A DNA stretch of 64,000 nucleotides from Fallopia convolvulus (Eukaryota > Streptophyta > Magnoliopsida > Caryophyllales > Polygonaceae), in the NCBI GenBank assembly GCA_964016875.1, contig OZ024728.1, forward strand, positions 8,916,272 through 8,980,271, read 5' to 3'. Each line of letters opens with the position of its first letter. Position 1 is the stretch's first letter. A program made the position numbers and the translations under genes. Positions 10,524-21,888 of this stretch are shown here, piece by piece. The notes under the pieces were generated by a model that saw only the letters and a program-made list of their open reading frames with translations, did no database searches and was not told where the DNA came from.

Positions 10524-12110
10524 GAAGCGACAAGATGTAAGATGCAAGCGTTTAATGAGAGCAAGAAGCACTACATTCTTTAGAAAACCAACAGAGAGAC
10601 CAAAAAATGACGAAATCTTTTCACAATATAATCCTACAAGGCTGCAATTACAATTTAAAGGGACTGCAAATAAAAATGATAGCATCAGAGCTACATGTCA
10701 CAGAAACAATTCCATTTGCATTGAAGGTGCAACAAAAAATTTGATTGATTTGCTGTGCACCAGTCGAAGAAGAAATAACGCTTCTTCCTTTGTAAAAAAT
10801 ACACTAATTCTTTTACATGGTAACACCTTTTTTTGTGTAATGATTTTTAATCTATATTATCTTCAACTTATAATCACATAAACCATCTCTTTTTGGGGGT
10901 CAAGGTTTCTCGTTGTTTTGTAGTTACTTTCCACCCATATTGATTTACTCTGCTTGGGTTTATATCAGTGTAGTTTGCTCAAAATATTGAGGGATGGTCA
11001 ATCTAGATGGTGGATATAATTTATAGCCTTTTGTTTTATTTTTTATAGTTGATCAGCATATAAAATATATTTCATCAGTGTGAAATTCCAATAAATCGGC
11101 TTCAAACTCAATCCAAAAAACCGTTCAGCTTCAATTTCAAACAATCACTGTATCAAAAGTACATGGTTTAACAAAATTATAATTTCTGTGTCTAGGTCAA
11201 TTTCCACATCAATATATAAAGATTAGGCTATTTTTTTTATTTTTCAAATATCAATTTACTAAACGCAACCACAAGATGAGGCTATTTACTACATTTTTTG
11301 CCTCTTAGATAATAAGTACCATTGTTGTTTGCTTCTAATTAGCTTATGGTTAATAGCTTGGATCTTGGAATTTTGATCATTTTAGCTTAGGGAGTTTGTA
11401 TGTTTGATCCTCATCGTTTAGAATCTCTAATTTTTCTTGGTTTTCATGATAAAGTCCTGAAAATCAAAATTTTGATTACGATTTGGCAAATATATTCTAT
11501 GAAGATTGGGGAATCTCCCTCAATCCTTTCGAGGGTTCAATGAGCTAATTGCATGTACCCGAATTCTGAAACTACACCAGGTAGCTCTGAGTGTTTAATT
11601 TTTACGTTTAACTCAAAGATTATATTTCTTCTTCAAAGAATCATCTGAGTCTCAAGAATCTAAGAATAATAAGCCAAAATTCATTGCAACAATATTCTTG
11701 AATCCAAACACTGAATATGAACCAGTCAAAACAAGCAAGATTTAATATTCTGGTGGGATATTTTTTGCATAGGTGTGTAGAAATGGCTTCATGGAGGGCA
11801 ATTAGTTAGTTAATAATTTAAAAACTCAAATCATATGGTAGGAATTTTTTTTATATATGTTTTCACAACTGGCTTCATGGAGAGAAAATAGTTAGTTAAT
11901 GATTAAAAAACTCAAATCATATGAACAACAAACCCTCCATTGACAAAAGCATATGGGTAGCAGCTTATTATGTTTTAATCAACCTATTTTCACCACAGCA
12001 TATAATGATAAGGCAATTATAATTAGTGTTTTTGATGACCCGCCTAATATAAAGTTTCTTATAGCAACTCTAATACAACGAAATAAAAGGTTGAATTGGA
12101 ATCCATTTTC
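10524..12110. other. Non-genic stretch with a short tandem duplication
   Basis: No gene is supported. A block of about 55 bases beginning GGCTTCATGGAG occurs twice, near 11785 and near 11871, separated by diverged sequence. The plus-strand frame at 10555-10881 has low-complexity content and no family resemblance. Confidence 0.35.
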
Positions 12111-12111
12111 A

Positions 12112-13722
12112 CCTGCAAGCAAGTGAGGTCGCACGCCACAATTGATGTGTAATTACCATCATTGCCCTCAGAAGTGAAGAGTGGAAGAAGCTGCTTGAAG
12201 TAAAAATCCAATATCTGACTACTCACATTAACCGACGCAGCAGCAGGATACAATACCTATACATCATCACAATATGATCTATAGAAGATGTATAGCACTT
12301 AAAAAGCATAAAACATAATAAAGTTTTATTGGCAGATATCAAACATGTTGGGTTGATGTTTATATTATAAATTTGAATCCAACTTCTAGAGGCTTCACGT
12401 TCATTCAAGTTGTAACATTTTTGTCTGATTTTTCTTCCATTTGAGTTAACCCCACACCCAACAATCAAGAATGGTATAAATTCAACTTATGCTTTTTCAA
12501 GAGAAACCACGAAGATTCCCTCCGAAGGTCCCAGATGCTTTGTATTTTGATACCAATTCAAGAAAGAAGCTTGATACTCAACTCCATGAATCGAATTTGG
12601 CACTATAGAAGAAAGAGATCCTCAAAAAACCACACATATGGAGTTATGTCTTAGTTCTAAAGTGCATGAACTTCCCCCCTTCAGTATGCAAGAAGTTGCC
12701 TATGATTCAGCCATGGTTTCATTAGTAGAAAATTGCAGTTAAATAGGTCATCTAAAGAGACAATTTGCTTGCTAAGCCAAGGAGCAAAGGCCAATTCCAA
12801 ATGACCTATATGAATGTCAATAAAAGAGCTCAGCCACTTCAATTCCAAACATGGCATCATTGGGACCCCAAAATAGAAAAAAATCGAGCTAATTGTAGAT
12901 TCCAACAATCTAAAATGCATCAATTAGAGTTGTAGGGTTTTGTATCACCATAGCTCAGCCGAAATTGGTTGTCAAGAAAAGGAATCAAATGAAACTACCG
13001 GGTAAGTAATTGTACAGACTGTATGACGAAAATTAAAATGCAATTGAGTCAATTGCACTTGTGTTTAAACCCGGTAATTAGCTTAAATGTAAAATGAGCA
13101 ACAACGACATGCTACATGGAAGAATGCAGTACTGACCTTGGGCCGCTTATCCATAGAAAACCTAAGCAGAGTCTCCACTGGTAATTTCACCGAACTCCAA
13201 TCGCTCGAATCACAAAACCCTACCAAAACCCCCCAAACACTTCACCAAACACTTGGCACTAGAAGTCGTCACAACCTCTGCATGCCTATCTAAAAATGGT
13301 ATACAATTAAGAACATAGCTGGATCTTTCTGAGAAATAAGAACCAAATTTGAGATAAGGACATTAGAAACAAAATTCAATTGAGAAGGACAAGTTGAAAC
13401 CGATCAATTTTGGAGACGAATTTGTAGAGACGAGGCAGAGAAGATATGCCGGCGGTGAAGGATTCTTTCTCCGAGTTCGTCGTTCAGTCCTGATTCTCTC
13501 TCTGTACGTTCCTAGGGTTGTTTATCAGATGAATGGGTTGTTCCTTCCTGCGATCCTCTTCCTCCTCCATGCCGGATCGGAATTCGGATGTTTAATCGAA
13601 GAGAATCGGGCTTCCCGGAGCTTAATTTTCAGAGAGCATCGAAGAGAGAGCGAGGGGAGAGATTTGGAGTTCTGACTTTCTGAAGAGTCGTGATGCCGTT
13701 CTCCTAATTTCGTTAATGTCAA
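12112..13722 (-). pseudogene. Probable RRP12-like (ARM-repeat ribosome biogenesis) gene fragment
   Basis: Two minus-strand exons are visible. One near 13300-13142 contains VLVGFCDSSDWSSVKLP followed by LLRFSMDKRPK and ends at a GT donor. The other, about 12256-12112, starts after a TAG acceptor with VLYPAAASVNVSSQILDFYF and ends DLTCLQ at a GT donor. The block CD-x-DW-x-SVKLP-x-LL-x-F-x-DKRPK is what I recall from plant RRP12-like proteins, which take part in ribosomal subunit export. A one-base shift lies just upstream of the CDSSDW block. Sequence at 13722-13560 is CT-rich on the minus strand and contains ATGGAGGAGGAAGAG, consistent with a leader and first codons. The rest of the protein is missing. 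Family assignment is moderate; the second exon I do not recognise on its own. Confidence 0.45.
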
Positions 13723-13812
13723 TTTTCATGAAATAACATAATTGATAATATATATAGGCGATTTATACGAAAATAGGAATATTCATGTATTTATAATGGC
13801 TCCTCTAAACTA

Positions 13813-14566
13813 TCTATCTATCTATATCTATATCTATACAACTATAAAAACTCTCCCTCTAAGACAAATAAATGTTCTACTTTTGAATGCAAACTAATTA
13901 TTGAAATAAATAAAAAATATTCTCAAATACAAAAAACATCTAACAAATAATTACAATGTGGAATATGTTCGGGTGTTTAAACAGTCGACGAATGGCCTCT
14001 CACAATCACAAAAGATGTTATTGCTAATAAGAGCATTAATTGGCTTATACATTTCAGCTTCTCCGATCACCATTTTAGATCCCTCTTTTAGTGTTTTAGC
14101 CTCTCAACTTCCTTCAATATTGTAACAATAGTCCTTTCAACTTCGTTATTCAATGTAGTAAGACCATAGTAATTAGTCGCCCTTTCACCTTCCCAACAAC
14201 CAGCAACCGTTGCACTATATAGATAGCCTAAGTTTTCGGATCATGTACCTTTCATTATTTGTTACACTTCGGTCATTTAGCACTATATAAATAGTACCAT
14301 TTCGATCATAATTAAAATTACATACAAAATTATCTCTACCCACTCATAAAATTAATAAATAAATAATTAAGATTCATAATATATATATCTTACAACAAAT
14401 TAATAATTAAAAAATATTTTAAAGCATTTTCTCTTCATTATTTGTTTTCAACAACTAACACATAAATTTGCATTATTATTCTAATTTAAATAACATACAT
14501 AATTATCTATGTATAATTATAAAATTTATAATATAGACCGTCCAACGGACGGGCCAAGCGGTCTAG
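13813..14566 (+). mobile_element. Non-autonomous Helitron (H1)
   Basis: The 3' end is diagnostic. A perfect hairpin, CCGTCC, loop AAC, GGACGG (14538-14552), is followed by 10 bases, then CTAG (14563-14566) and a T, which is the Helitron 3' structure (GC-rich hairpin, then CTRR, inserted between A and T). A plausible 5' end is the TC at 13813, preceded by A, in a run of TCTATCTA repeats typical of plant Helitron starts. The 5' end is less certain because several TC dinucleotides follow A there. No RepHel gene is present, so it would depend on another element for movement. Confidence 0.65.
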
Positions 14567-16282
14567 TTCTACCAAAAAAATCGCTCCTCTAAGAAACAAT
14601 CTATGTATCTATCTATTATTAATAATTAAACGATATCAATTTCTGTCATTATATAAAGCCACATTATCGTGGATTAAAATAACTATTTAAAATAGTGATG
14701 ATAAAATATATTGTGAGTACAGTTTTATTTTTATTTGGGATAACTTCGATAGAAAAAAATATAAAAAATATACTTTGTTCGATTATAATTTTATTCTATG
14801 GTATGTAAAATAAATATAGATAAGAAAATATTTTATCTTATTATAAATATTAATAATAACAAAATATTTTTTTATATCTATCTTATTTCCAAAGATAACA
14901 CAATAAAATATAAAAAGTTATTTCGTAATTTGGACTATTTCATGTGAAAGTACTTGTTTTTTATTTTATTTCTCCCAATTTAGCTTAATTTTTTCACCTT
15001 CCTAATAAGCTATCTCATTAGGTAATTATGTTCACATTTAATATCTTGTAAAACTTATTCTTTTAAAATTTGTGTGTCCGGTTTATAAAATTGATATATC
15101 TATCTAACTCTGCCTCATCAAAGTCTATGTCAACCATTGTTCTCGTTTCTCAAAGAAGGGAACCAGAACCAAAGAGAGAATGAGGACGTACAGACGACTT
15201 CGAGAGCGACATGTCTTCTTTACCTCGTAAAATTGATTTACTAATCATTTTTTTTATTAATGTGGATAAGGTGGTTTAGGAATCACTCCATATTTTTTAA
15301 TCACTATTTGATTAGTAATTTGATTTAAGTATGAGATCGTTGTATAATCGTTTGTGCTTTGCTCCCTTCCTCTTTCAATGTGGGCTTGAATGTCTCCTCT
15401 TCTTGATCTTCTTCTTCATGCGAGTTTCCTTTGGTTTAGGAACATGCATCACATATCATGCCAAAGACACCCTGTGTTAAGTTAGATTTTTTCAGGTTGT
15501 AATTAAACGGTCGAAAATTGTAGTTCTGTGCTTGAATTTGGAAATTAGAGTGAAGATAGATGATTTTAATTCATGCTTAAATTATACTTGTAGAATGTGG
15601 CTTGCTAGATTTAGACTGCTACTTAAAGTATAAGTTAATTTCTTGGAGTATATGGACTTGACAGAACAAGAGAGGTTTATATTAGTTTTTTTATCAAAAA
15701 TATTTTAGCTAGTTCTAAGAACAAACTATTTTTTAAACTTATTCTTTGTTGATTTGACCTCATGATCACAACGAAGTTCGTTGAACGAACACATAAAATT
15801 TCTAATTTGGTAATATCTCTAATTATGCAATACTTCTTTTATCTATCAAATTTTTATTTATTTAAATTTTATTATCAAAATATTGATTTGAAAATTCTTT
15901 TTGATCGAACTAATTTTTCTTTTTAATCGATGATTGATTTAACCTTATCATCATAGCTTAACCAAAATTTATTCATCATTATCTAATTTATTAAGCTTAT
16001 CTAATTTTTAAAAAAATTAATAATATCACACGCTTATTAATCTTATCTAATTTTACCACTTCACGGTAAAAAAATATGGTCATAACATACATTAAACCAC
16101 ATCCCTATCTTCGCCATATGTCACTTATCCTTAAGCTACCTCATTTAAAATATTTATTAAAATTATTGATGAAAATTATTATTTCATTTTATTTAGTTAA
16201 AAGTTAGTTGGTCATCATATTTAATTTGTACGACATACTTAATTCATTTTTATATTCAAATGCAAGACATTTTACTTTTGTA
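14567..16282. other. AT-rich non-genic stretch with a diverged element end
   Basis: No gene is seen. Around 14606-14690 the sequence resembles the terminus of the long-inverted-repeat element at 21889-22682 (TCTATTATTAATAATTAAA, then a shared TTTAAAATAG motif), so a decayed relative may start here; its other end was not found. Bases 15440-15639 are a copy of 42048-42247 and are listed separately. Confidence 0.35.
15440..15639 (+). repeat. Dispersed 200-bp duplication of the RLP/LEW1 spacer
   Basis: The stretch is collinear with 42048-42247 in the same orientation, with about a dozen substitutions and small indels by eye. The other copy lies between the divergent RLP and LEW1 genes. It carries no reading frame. 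It may mark a larger ancient duplication of that locus or an unrecognised repeat family. Confidence 0.8.
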
Positions 16283-16326
16283 TCATTACTATATACTAAA
16301 GCGGAGGTTAAAAAAATTATTAAACG

Positions 16327-16676
16327 ACACATGTAAATTTTAGATTGGACCACACCACCCTTTTTTTTTTAAAAAATAATCAGATTGGTTGAAATTTAAT
16401 TGGGTATTTTTATTAGTTAAAAATAATTGTAGACCCCACATATAATAAAATTTATATCCATGTAAAATATTCTATAAGATTTGGATTTGACAATTTTTGG
16501 CAAAATAATCATTAAATAAAAAAATCCAATTCTACAAATATGTATTTTCCCACAAGATTATAAAAAAAGAAATATTTCATAATATTTAAATTTAACAATC
16601 TTCCATCATTACTATGTACTAAAGAAGAGGCTAAAATAATATATAAAACGACCCTACATTAAACCAAATTATCCAA
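16327..16676 (+). repeat. Direct repeat, left copy
   Basis: This copy matches 17531-17883 closely (a few percent differences and small indels), same orientation. It includes the interior of one Helitron and the first roughly 70 bases of the next. Confidence 0.85.
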
Positions 16677-17530
16677 TGGTTGAAGGAAGCTCTCAGGATC
16701 CCATTTTGAAGGTCTTTCCCGAAACAATGCCAAAGCTGCCGAAACAAGAGCCAATTTGGACAAGCAGGGGCGCGCACGTGATACAACAGCGGGAGGACAT
16801 GCTCCGATGGCACACTGGAATGTACCGAGGACACTTGGTGCCGGAACAAGCCAAGACGCCAAGAGTGTTCGATGTGGCTAGGTCAAGGCGTAGGGATCTC
16901 GACTACGGCAAATCAATATTGGACCGGATTGCCGAGTATGTGTTTCGATTGGTAGTAGAGAGCGAAAGAGAGAATGCAAGAGATCGAGTAGAGGCCAAAT
17001 GAAAAGTGTGATCTCTATTTCCAAATGAACCAAAACTAGGGTTTACAAGAGAGTAAGGAGAATTTTATAAAGGAAGTTCTCCTTACTAAAAATAACATCA
17101 ACTAGTCTTGATATGCAAACGAGACATACGTCCAACATACATAAAATAGCGTATAGAATAAATAGTAATAATTCATGCAACAAGAATAATAAATAAAAAA
17201 TACATAAACACCGATAAGGCTTGACTAGGCCAAGGGCGTGCCTAAGGTGATCCGTCGGGCACGGTGTCCGGTGCCTCATATATCGTAGCCAACGAGAATA
17301 TGGTGAGATGAGGTTCAACATGCTTGGTGAACTATATTCCGGCTCTCAAGATCAATGAAGTTGTAGCACGAGCGATGACCTTAGATGAGAACGGGTAATA
17401 GGCTCATCGGAGCGAACACTCATAGCTACTCCTCTTTTGCTATCATAGGTGAAGGTATGGTTTCATTACCCTCCCCCTTGCACGTGAAGCGTCCCCGCTT
17501 CACCCTAGATCGTCGAACTCTAGCTCAGTC
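16677..17530. other. Filler between direct repeats, with possible retroelement scraps
   Basis: This 850-bp segment is more GC-rich than its surroundings and bounded on both sides by copies of the same 350-bp sequence. It holds a 108-codon plus frame (16676-17002) with a KVFPETMPKLP stretch that I do not recognise, and further frames on the minus strand at 17043-17321. The context suggests captured or inserted sequence rather than a gene. Confidence 0.3.
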
Positions 17531-17883
17531 ACATGTCAATTTTAGATTGGACCACACCACCCTTTTTTTTTAAACTAATCAGATTGGTCGAAATTTAATT
17601 GGGTATTTTTATTGGTTAAAAATAATTGTAGACCCCACATATAATACAATTATTATTTATATCCATGTAAAATAATCTATAAGATTTGGATTTGACAATT
17701 TTTAGCAAAATAACCATTAAATAAAAAATATCCAATTCTACAAATATGTATTTTCCCACAAGATTATAAAAAAAAGAAATATTTCATAATATTTAAATTT
17801 AACAATCTTCCATCATTACTATGTACTAAAGAAGAGGCTAAAATAATATATAAAACGACTCTACATTAAACCGAATTATCCAT
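17531..17883 (+). repeat. Direct repeat, right copy
   Basis: Partner of 16327-16676. After 17883 the sequence continues into the inner Helitron, whereas the left copy is cut off by the filler, so the right copy keeps the original context. Confidence 0.85.
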
Positions 17884-18413
17884 ATTTTTAAAATTAATCT
17901 GATTGGTTAAAATTTAATTTAATTATTTTTATTTATTAAACAAAATAATTAAATATTATTTTTATTTTTGGATAGGATAAGTTTTTTAGATGAGATACAT
18001 ATAGCATTTTTAAAATATCCTTACCTATATTACTTTTTAATAATTATTTTTAGAAATGATAGTTTTTTTTATAGATAAGATATGTACTTATAGTTTTTAA
18101 GAATATCCTTGCCTCTATTAATTTTTAATAATTATTTTAGAAAGTATAACTTTTGTAAATAAGATATGTACTTATAGTTTTTAAAAAATATTCTTGCTTA
18201 TATCAAATTAGTAAAAATTTAACAAATACAAATAAAAATACAATAATTTTATAAAATCCCAAGCAGGGCATGGGAACTAAAACTAATATACAGTATATTG
18301 ATACAAATATGTGTTGAATCAATATTAGATAATATTTAGATAATATTGATACGAATATGTATAGACGAAATTAAAATGATTGATGAAAATTATTATTTCA
18401 TTTTAAGGTTTTT

Positions 18414-18438
18414 AACCTATGCCCTTGGTGCATAGGTT
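18414..18438. repeat. Perfect 9-bp inverted repeat
   Basis: AACCTATGC and GCATAGGTT are separated by seven bases. It resembles a transposon end hairpin, but no CTRR follows at the right spacing on either strand, so I leave it unclassified. Confidence 0.5.
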
Positions 18439-18805
18439 AGAAAAATCGTAAGAAAATTTCTTCAAAATGTTATACATATTAAATATTAGATTACGAAATC
18501 TTTTATTTGCGATTATTTTTTTGGCACAATTTTAGTGTATATCAAATTGCCACCTATTTCCAAATTAAAAGGGTAAGCACTTACTAATTGACATTATTCA
18601 TGATTTTTTAGTTTGGGTATGATCGGATAATCTTTGATCAAAATTATTTACCTATCTTCTACGAAGTTTATGCTAGATATTATCCTTTTTGCAAATTTTA
18701 CCTTGTCTATTTTATGATATTTGAATTCGGATAATCTTTGATTAAGTTTTCGTACATATCTTCTACGAAGTATATGCTATGGCTATTCATGTTTCATGAT
18801 TAAAA

Positions 18806-19014
18806 CTAGTTGAATTCCCGTGATATTCACGGGATAATTTTATTAAATAATATAAAATATTATGATATTAATATAAAATATAAAAATACATACGTATAAT
18901 ATTGTAATAAAATTATGTAATTTATATAAAAAACTAAAATCATGTCCCATATTTTAAATGAATATATTTAAATATAATTTCTATTATTTGTTGAGATTTT
19001 GTCCCAAATTTAGA
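18806..19014 (-). mobile_element. Small Helitron (H3), minus orientation
   Basis: On the minus strand a perfect hairpin, TCCCGTG / CACGGGA with a five-base loop (18816-18834), is followed by six bases and CTAG (18806-18809), then T. A possible 5' TC is at 19013-19014, giving about 209 bp. The 3' end is strong; the 5' end is tentative. Confidence 0.5.
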
Positions 19015-19020
19015 TTAAAA

Positions 19021-21160
19021 CTAGTTGATGGCCCGGGCCTTGCCCGGGAATTTTTTTTAAATAAAAATTGTAATATATTATTTAAATATGATATAGGTAT
19101 TATAATTTATATAATTTATATAATAAAATGATATTATAAATATTTAAGTTAATTATAATAATATATTTTATTATTAAAATGAATACAAATATTATATAAT
19201 TCTTAAAAATGTTATTTATAATATTTATGTAATAAACATACAAAAGTTGACGTTCTTAACTCATTTAGTTGACCCGAATCTGCACAAAAACCGTAATAAA
19301 TTGACCCAATCAACCCGTAAATTTTAATGACATGAACTTGTACTCAACCGAACATGAAATGACCGAGCCTAAACCTGACTGAACTAACCCAATTAACTGG
19401 TTTAATATTAAGGGATCAATAATTATTTATTTATTTATTAAGATATCCGTAATATAAAAAATCAACATACTTATGAATAGAAAATTAATAAATTGTAAAA
19501 CATAACATATCTATACCGATATTAATTAAAAAATTGTCATACCTATTAATATAAAAATGGAATAGATAGAAAATTTAAAAAGTTGTCATATATTTGTGAA
19601 TAAAAAATTAATCTACGAAAATCGAAAAGTTAATATAAATTCTAGCATTAAAAACACGGTCCATATTAATTAAAAAAGTGTGGGCATAGTTATGGATACA
19701 ATATTAATATAAACAATTTGGTAACTAAAACTATGGTGACTGAAATTAAAATTTAATGACAATATTGTATTTAACTATCATATTTATGGATAGAACATTA
19801 ATATATAAAACCGGACATATTTATGGATGAAAATTTAAAAAGTTATCATTCTTAAGCATAAAAAATCAATATTGAAAAAATAGAAATTAATATGAAAAAT
19901 ATGGTCAATATTCATTAAAAAAATTGACATACTTACAAACAAAAAATTAATATAAAAATCTGAAATTAAAATAAAAATACATGATTAAAAATATGGTTCG
20001 TAGTAATTAAAAACGTTAGTATAATTTTTAATAAAAAGTTAATAGAAAAGAATATGAAAATTTAATATTGAAAACCCGTAAATTAAAATATGGCAAATAT
20101 TTTATAGATATAGATATAAAAGTTATCTATTTCATTTAGAGATATTAAATTAATTTATTATGGAATTTTGAAATAAGAAAGGATAGTTGGGATATTAAAT
20201 TACTATAGAAAATTAATATTAACAATATACTTATGTCCTATAGATAGAAAAGCTATAAAAATGATTTTATATTATAATATTTATGGATAAAAAAATTATC
20301 TATTTTTTATCTAATATATTAAATTAGTATTTTTATGTCTTATACATATGGATAGAATTATTGTCTTATTTCTTTGTATTTGTTAAATTTTGATTAAATT
20401 GATATATGTAAGGATATTTCTATAAAATTATACCTATTTTATCTACAAAAAACAATCATTTACAATATAATAAACATGTGCAAAGATAAAAATAATGAAA
20501 ACTCGTACAAATTTTCAAATTGATAATCATACCAAATTGATAATTAAATATTAGAATATAATGAAAATAATTTCAAGATAAAGTTAATATCCGTACACCA
20601 AATCGTAATCGTTAAAATTGATCAATTTTAACTATACTTTTTGCAAAAAGTTTTATCCATATAGTATAATTTTTATAAATATTGTACGTACAAACCGTAA
20701 TCGTGAAAAAAATAACCATACGATCAATTATGTAGTATATTTTTTCTATATTATATGGATAGAAGATAATTAAATATTACAATATAATGAACATGAACAA
20801 AGATAAAAAGAATGGTAGAGATAAAAAAATTATCCAATCTCATAGTAATTTGACAAAAATATATAAATTCTTATATAGTATATTTTATTTATACTATATG
20901 GATATAATATAATTGAATATTATAATATAATGAATATGAATAAAGATAAAAATAATGGGTAGAGTCAAAATTTTTATCCAATCTCATATAAATTTGATAA
21001 AAAAATTTATTAAGTCAAGTGAGTGGATAAAATTGGAAATTCCATAAGGTAATTGAATTACATAATATATAATTTATTAAAAAATCATTATTAAAAATAG
21101 GTGGCTGGGATATAAATTTTTAATGACGAATCTGCCTAAAAGTGCTTCAGGTTTAGAAGA
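19021..21160 (-). mobile_element. Non-autonomous Helitron (H4), minus orientation
   Basis: On the minus strand the 3' end has the hairpin CCCGGGC / GCCCGGG with a three-base loop (19032-19048), seven bases, and CTAG (19021-19024). The first 850 bases or so from the 3' end are clearly related to H5 at 21163. The likely 5' TC on the minus strand is at 21159-21160, immediately beside the 3' end of H5. The interior is AT-rich and I see no gene. Confidence 0.6.
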
Positions 21161-21162
21161 TA

Positions 21163-21888
21163 CTAGTTAATGACCCGGGCCTTGCCCGGGAACTTTTATA
21201 AATAAAAAAGTAATATGTTATTTAAATATGTTAGAAGTATTATAATTTATATAATAAAACAACATTATAAATAATTAAGCCATTTATAATATTTATGTAA
21301 TAATCATAAAAAAAATTGATGTTCTTAACTTGGGTTAACGCGAATCCACACAAAAGCCGCAATGAATTGACCCAATCAACCTGTAAATTTTAACGACATG
21401 AACTTGTATTCAACCAAACCTGAAATGACTGAACTTAAACCTGACTGAACTGACCCGATTAACTTGTTTAACATTAAGGGATTAATAATTAATTATTTAT
21501 TTTTTAAGGGATCCGTAATATAAATATTCAACATACTTATGAATAGAAAATTAATATATTGTAAAACATAACATATCTACACCGACTTTAATTAAAAAAT
21601 TCGCATACTTATTAATATAAAAATAGTATAAAAAATCATTATGCTTATGGATAGAAAATTTAAAAAGTTGTCATACTTATGAATGAAAAATTAATATAAG
21701 AAAATCTAAGAGTTAATACAAATTATAGCATTAAAAACATGTTTCATATTAATTAAAAAAGTTTGGGCATAGTTATGGATGCAATATTAATATAAACAAT
21801 TTCGTAACTAAAACTATCGTGATTGAAATTAAAATTTAATGACAATATTCTATTTAACTATCATATTTATAGATAGAACATCTATCTA
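21163..21888 (-). mobile_element. Helitron (H5), truncated relative of H4
   Basis: The 3' end is as in H4: hairpin CCCGGGC / GCCCGGG at 21174-21190 and CTAG at 21163-21166. The body aligns with 19021-19800 over about 720 bases, in the same orientation, until it is interrupted at 21888 by the long-inverted-repeat element. I could not find the rest of H5 beyond 22682. Confidence 0.6.

Larger units (their letters stand above)
16283..18286 (+). mobile_element. Helitron-related composite with internal duplication (H2)
   Basis: A|TC starts of one family (TCATTACTATRTACTAAAG) occur at 16283, 16606 and 17813. One 3' end is present: a hairpin CCCAAGC/GCATGGG with one mismatch at 18258-18274, 8 bases, then CTAA (18283-18286) and T. 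The simplest complete unit is 17813-18286 (474 bp). Upstream, about 350 bp (16327-16676) recur at 17531-17883, so part of an outer Helitron plus the start of the inner one was duplicated around an 850-bp filler. No helicase gene is present. Confidence 0.6.

Noticed and set aside
18414..18438. A Helitron terminus
   Set aside because: The hairpin is perfect, but no CTRR follows at the proper distance on either strand.
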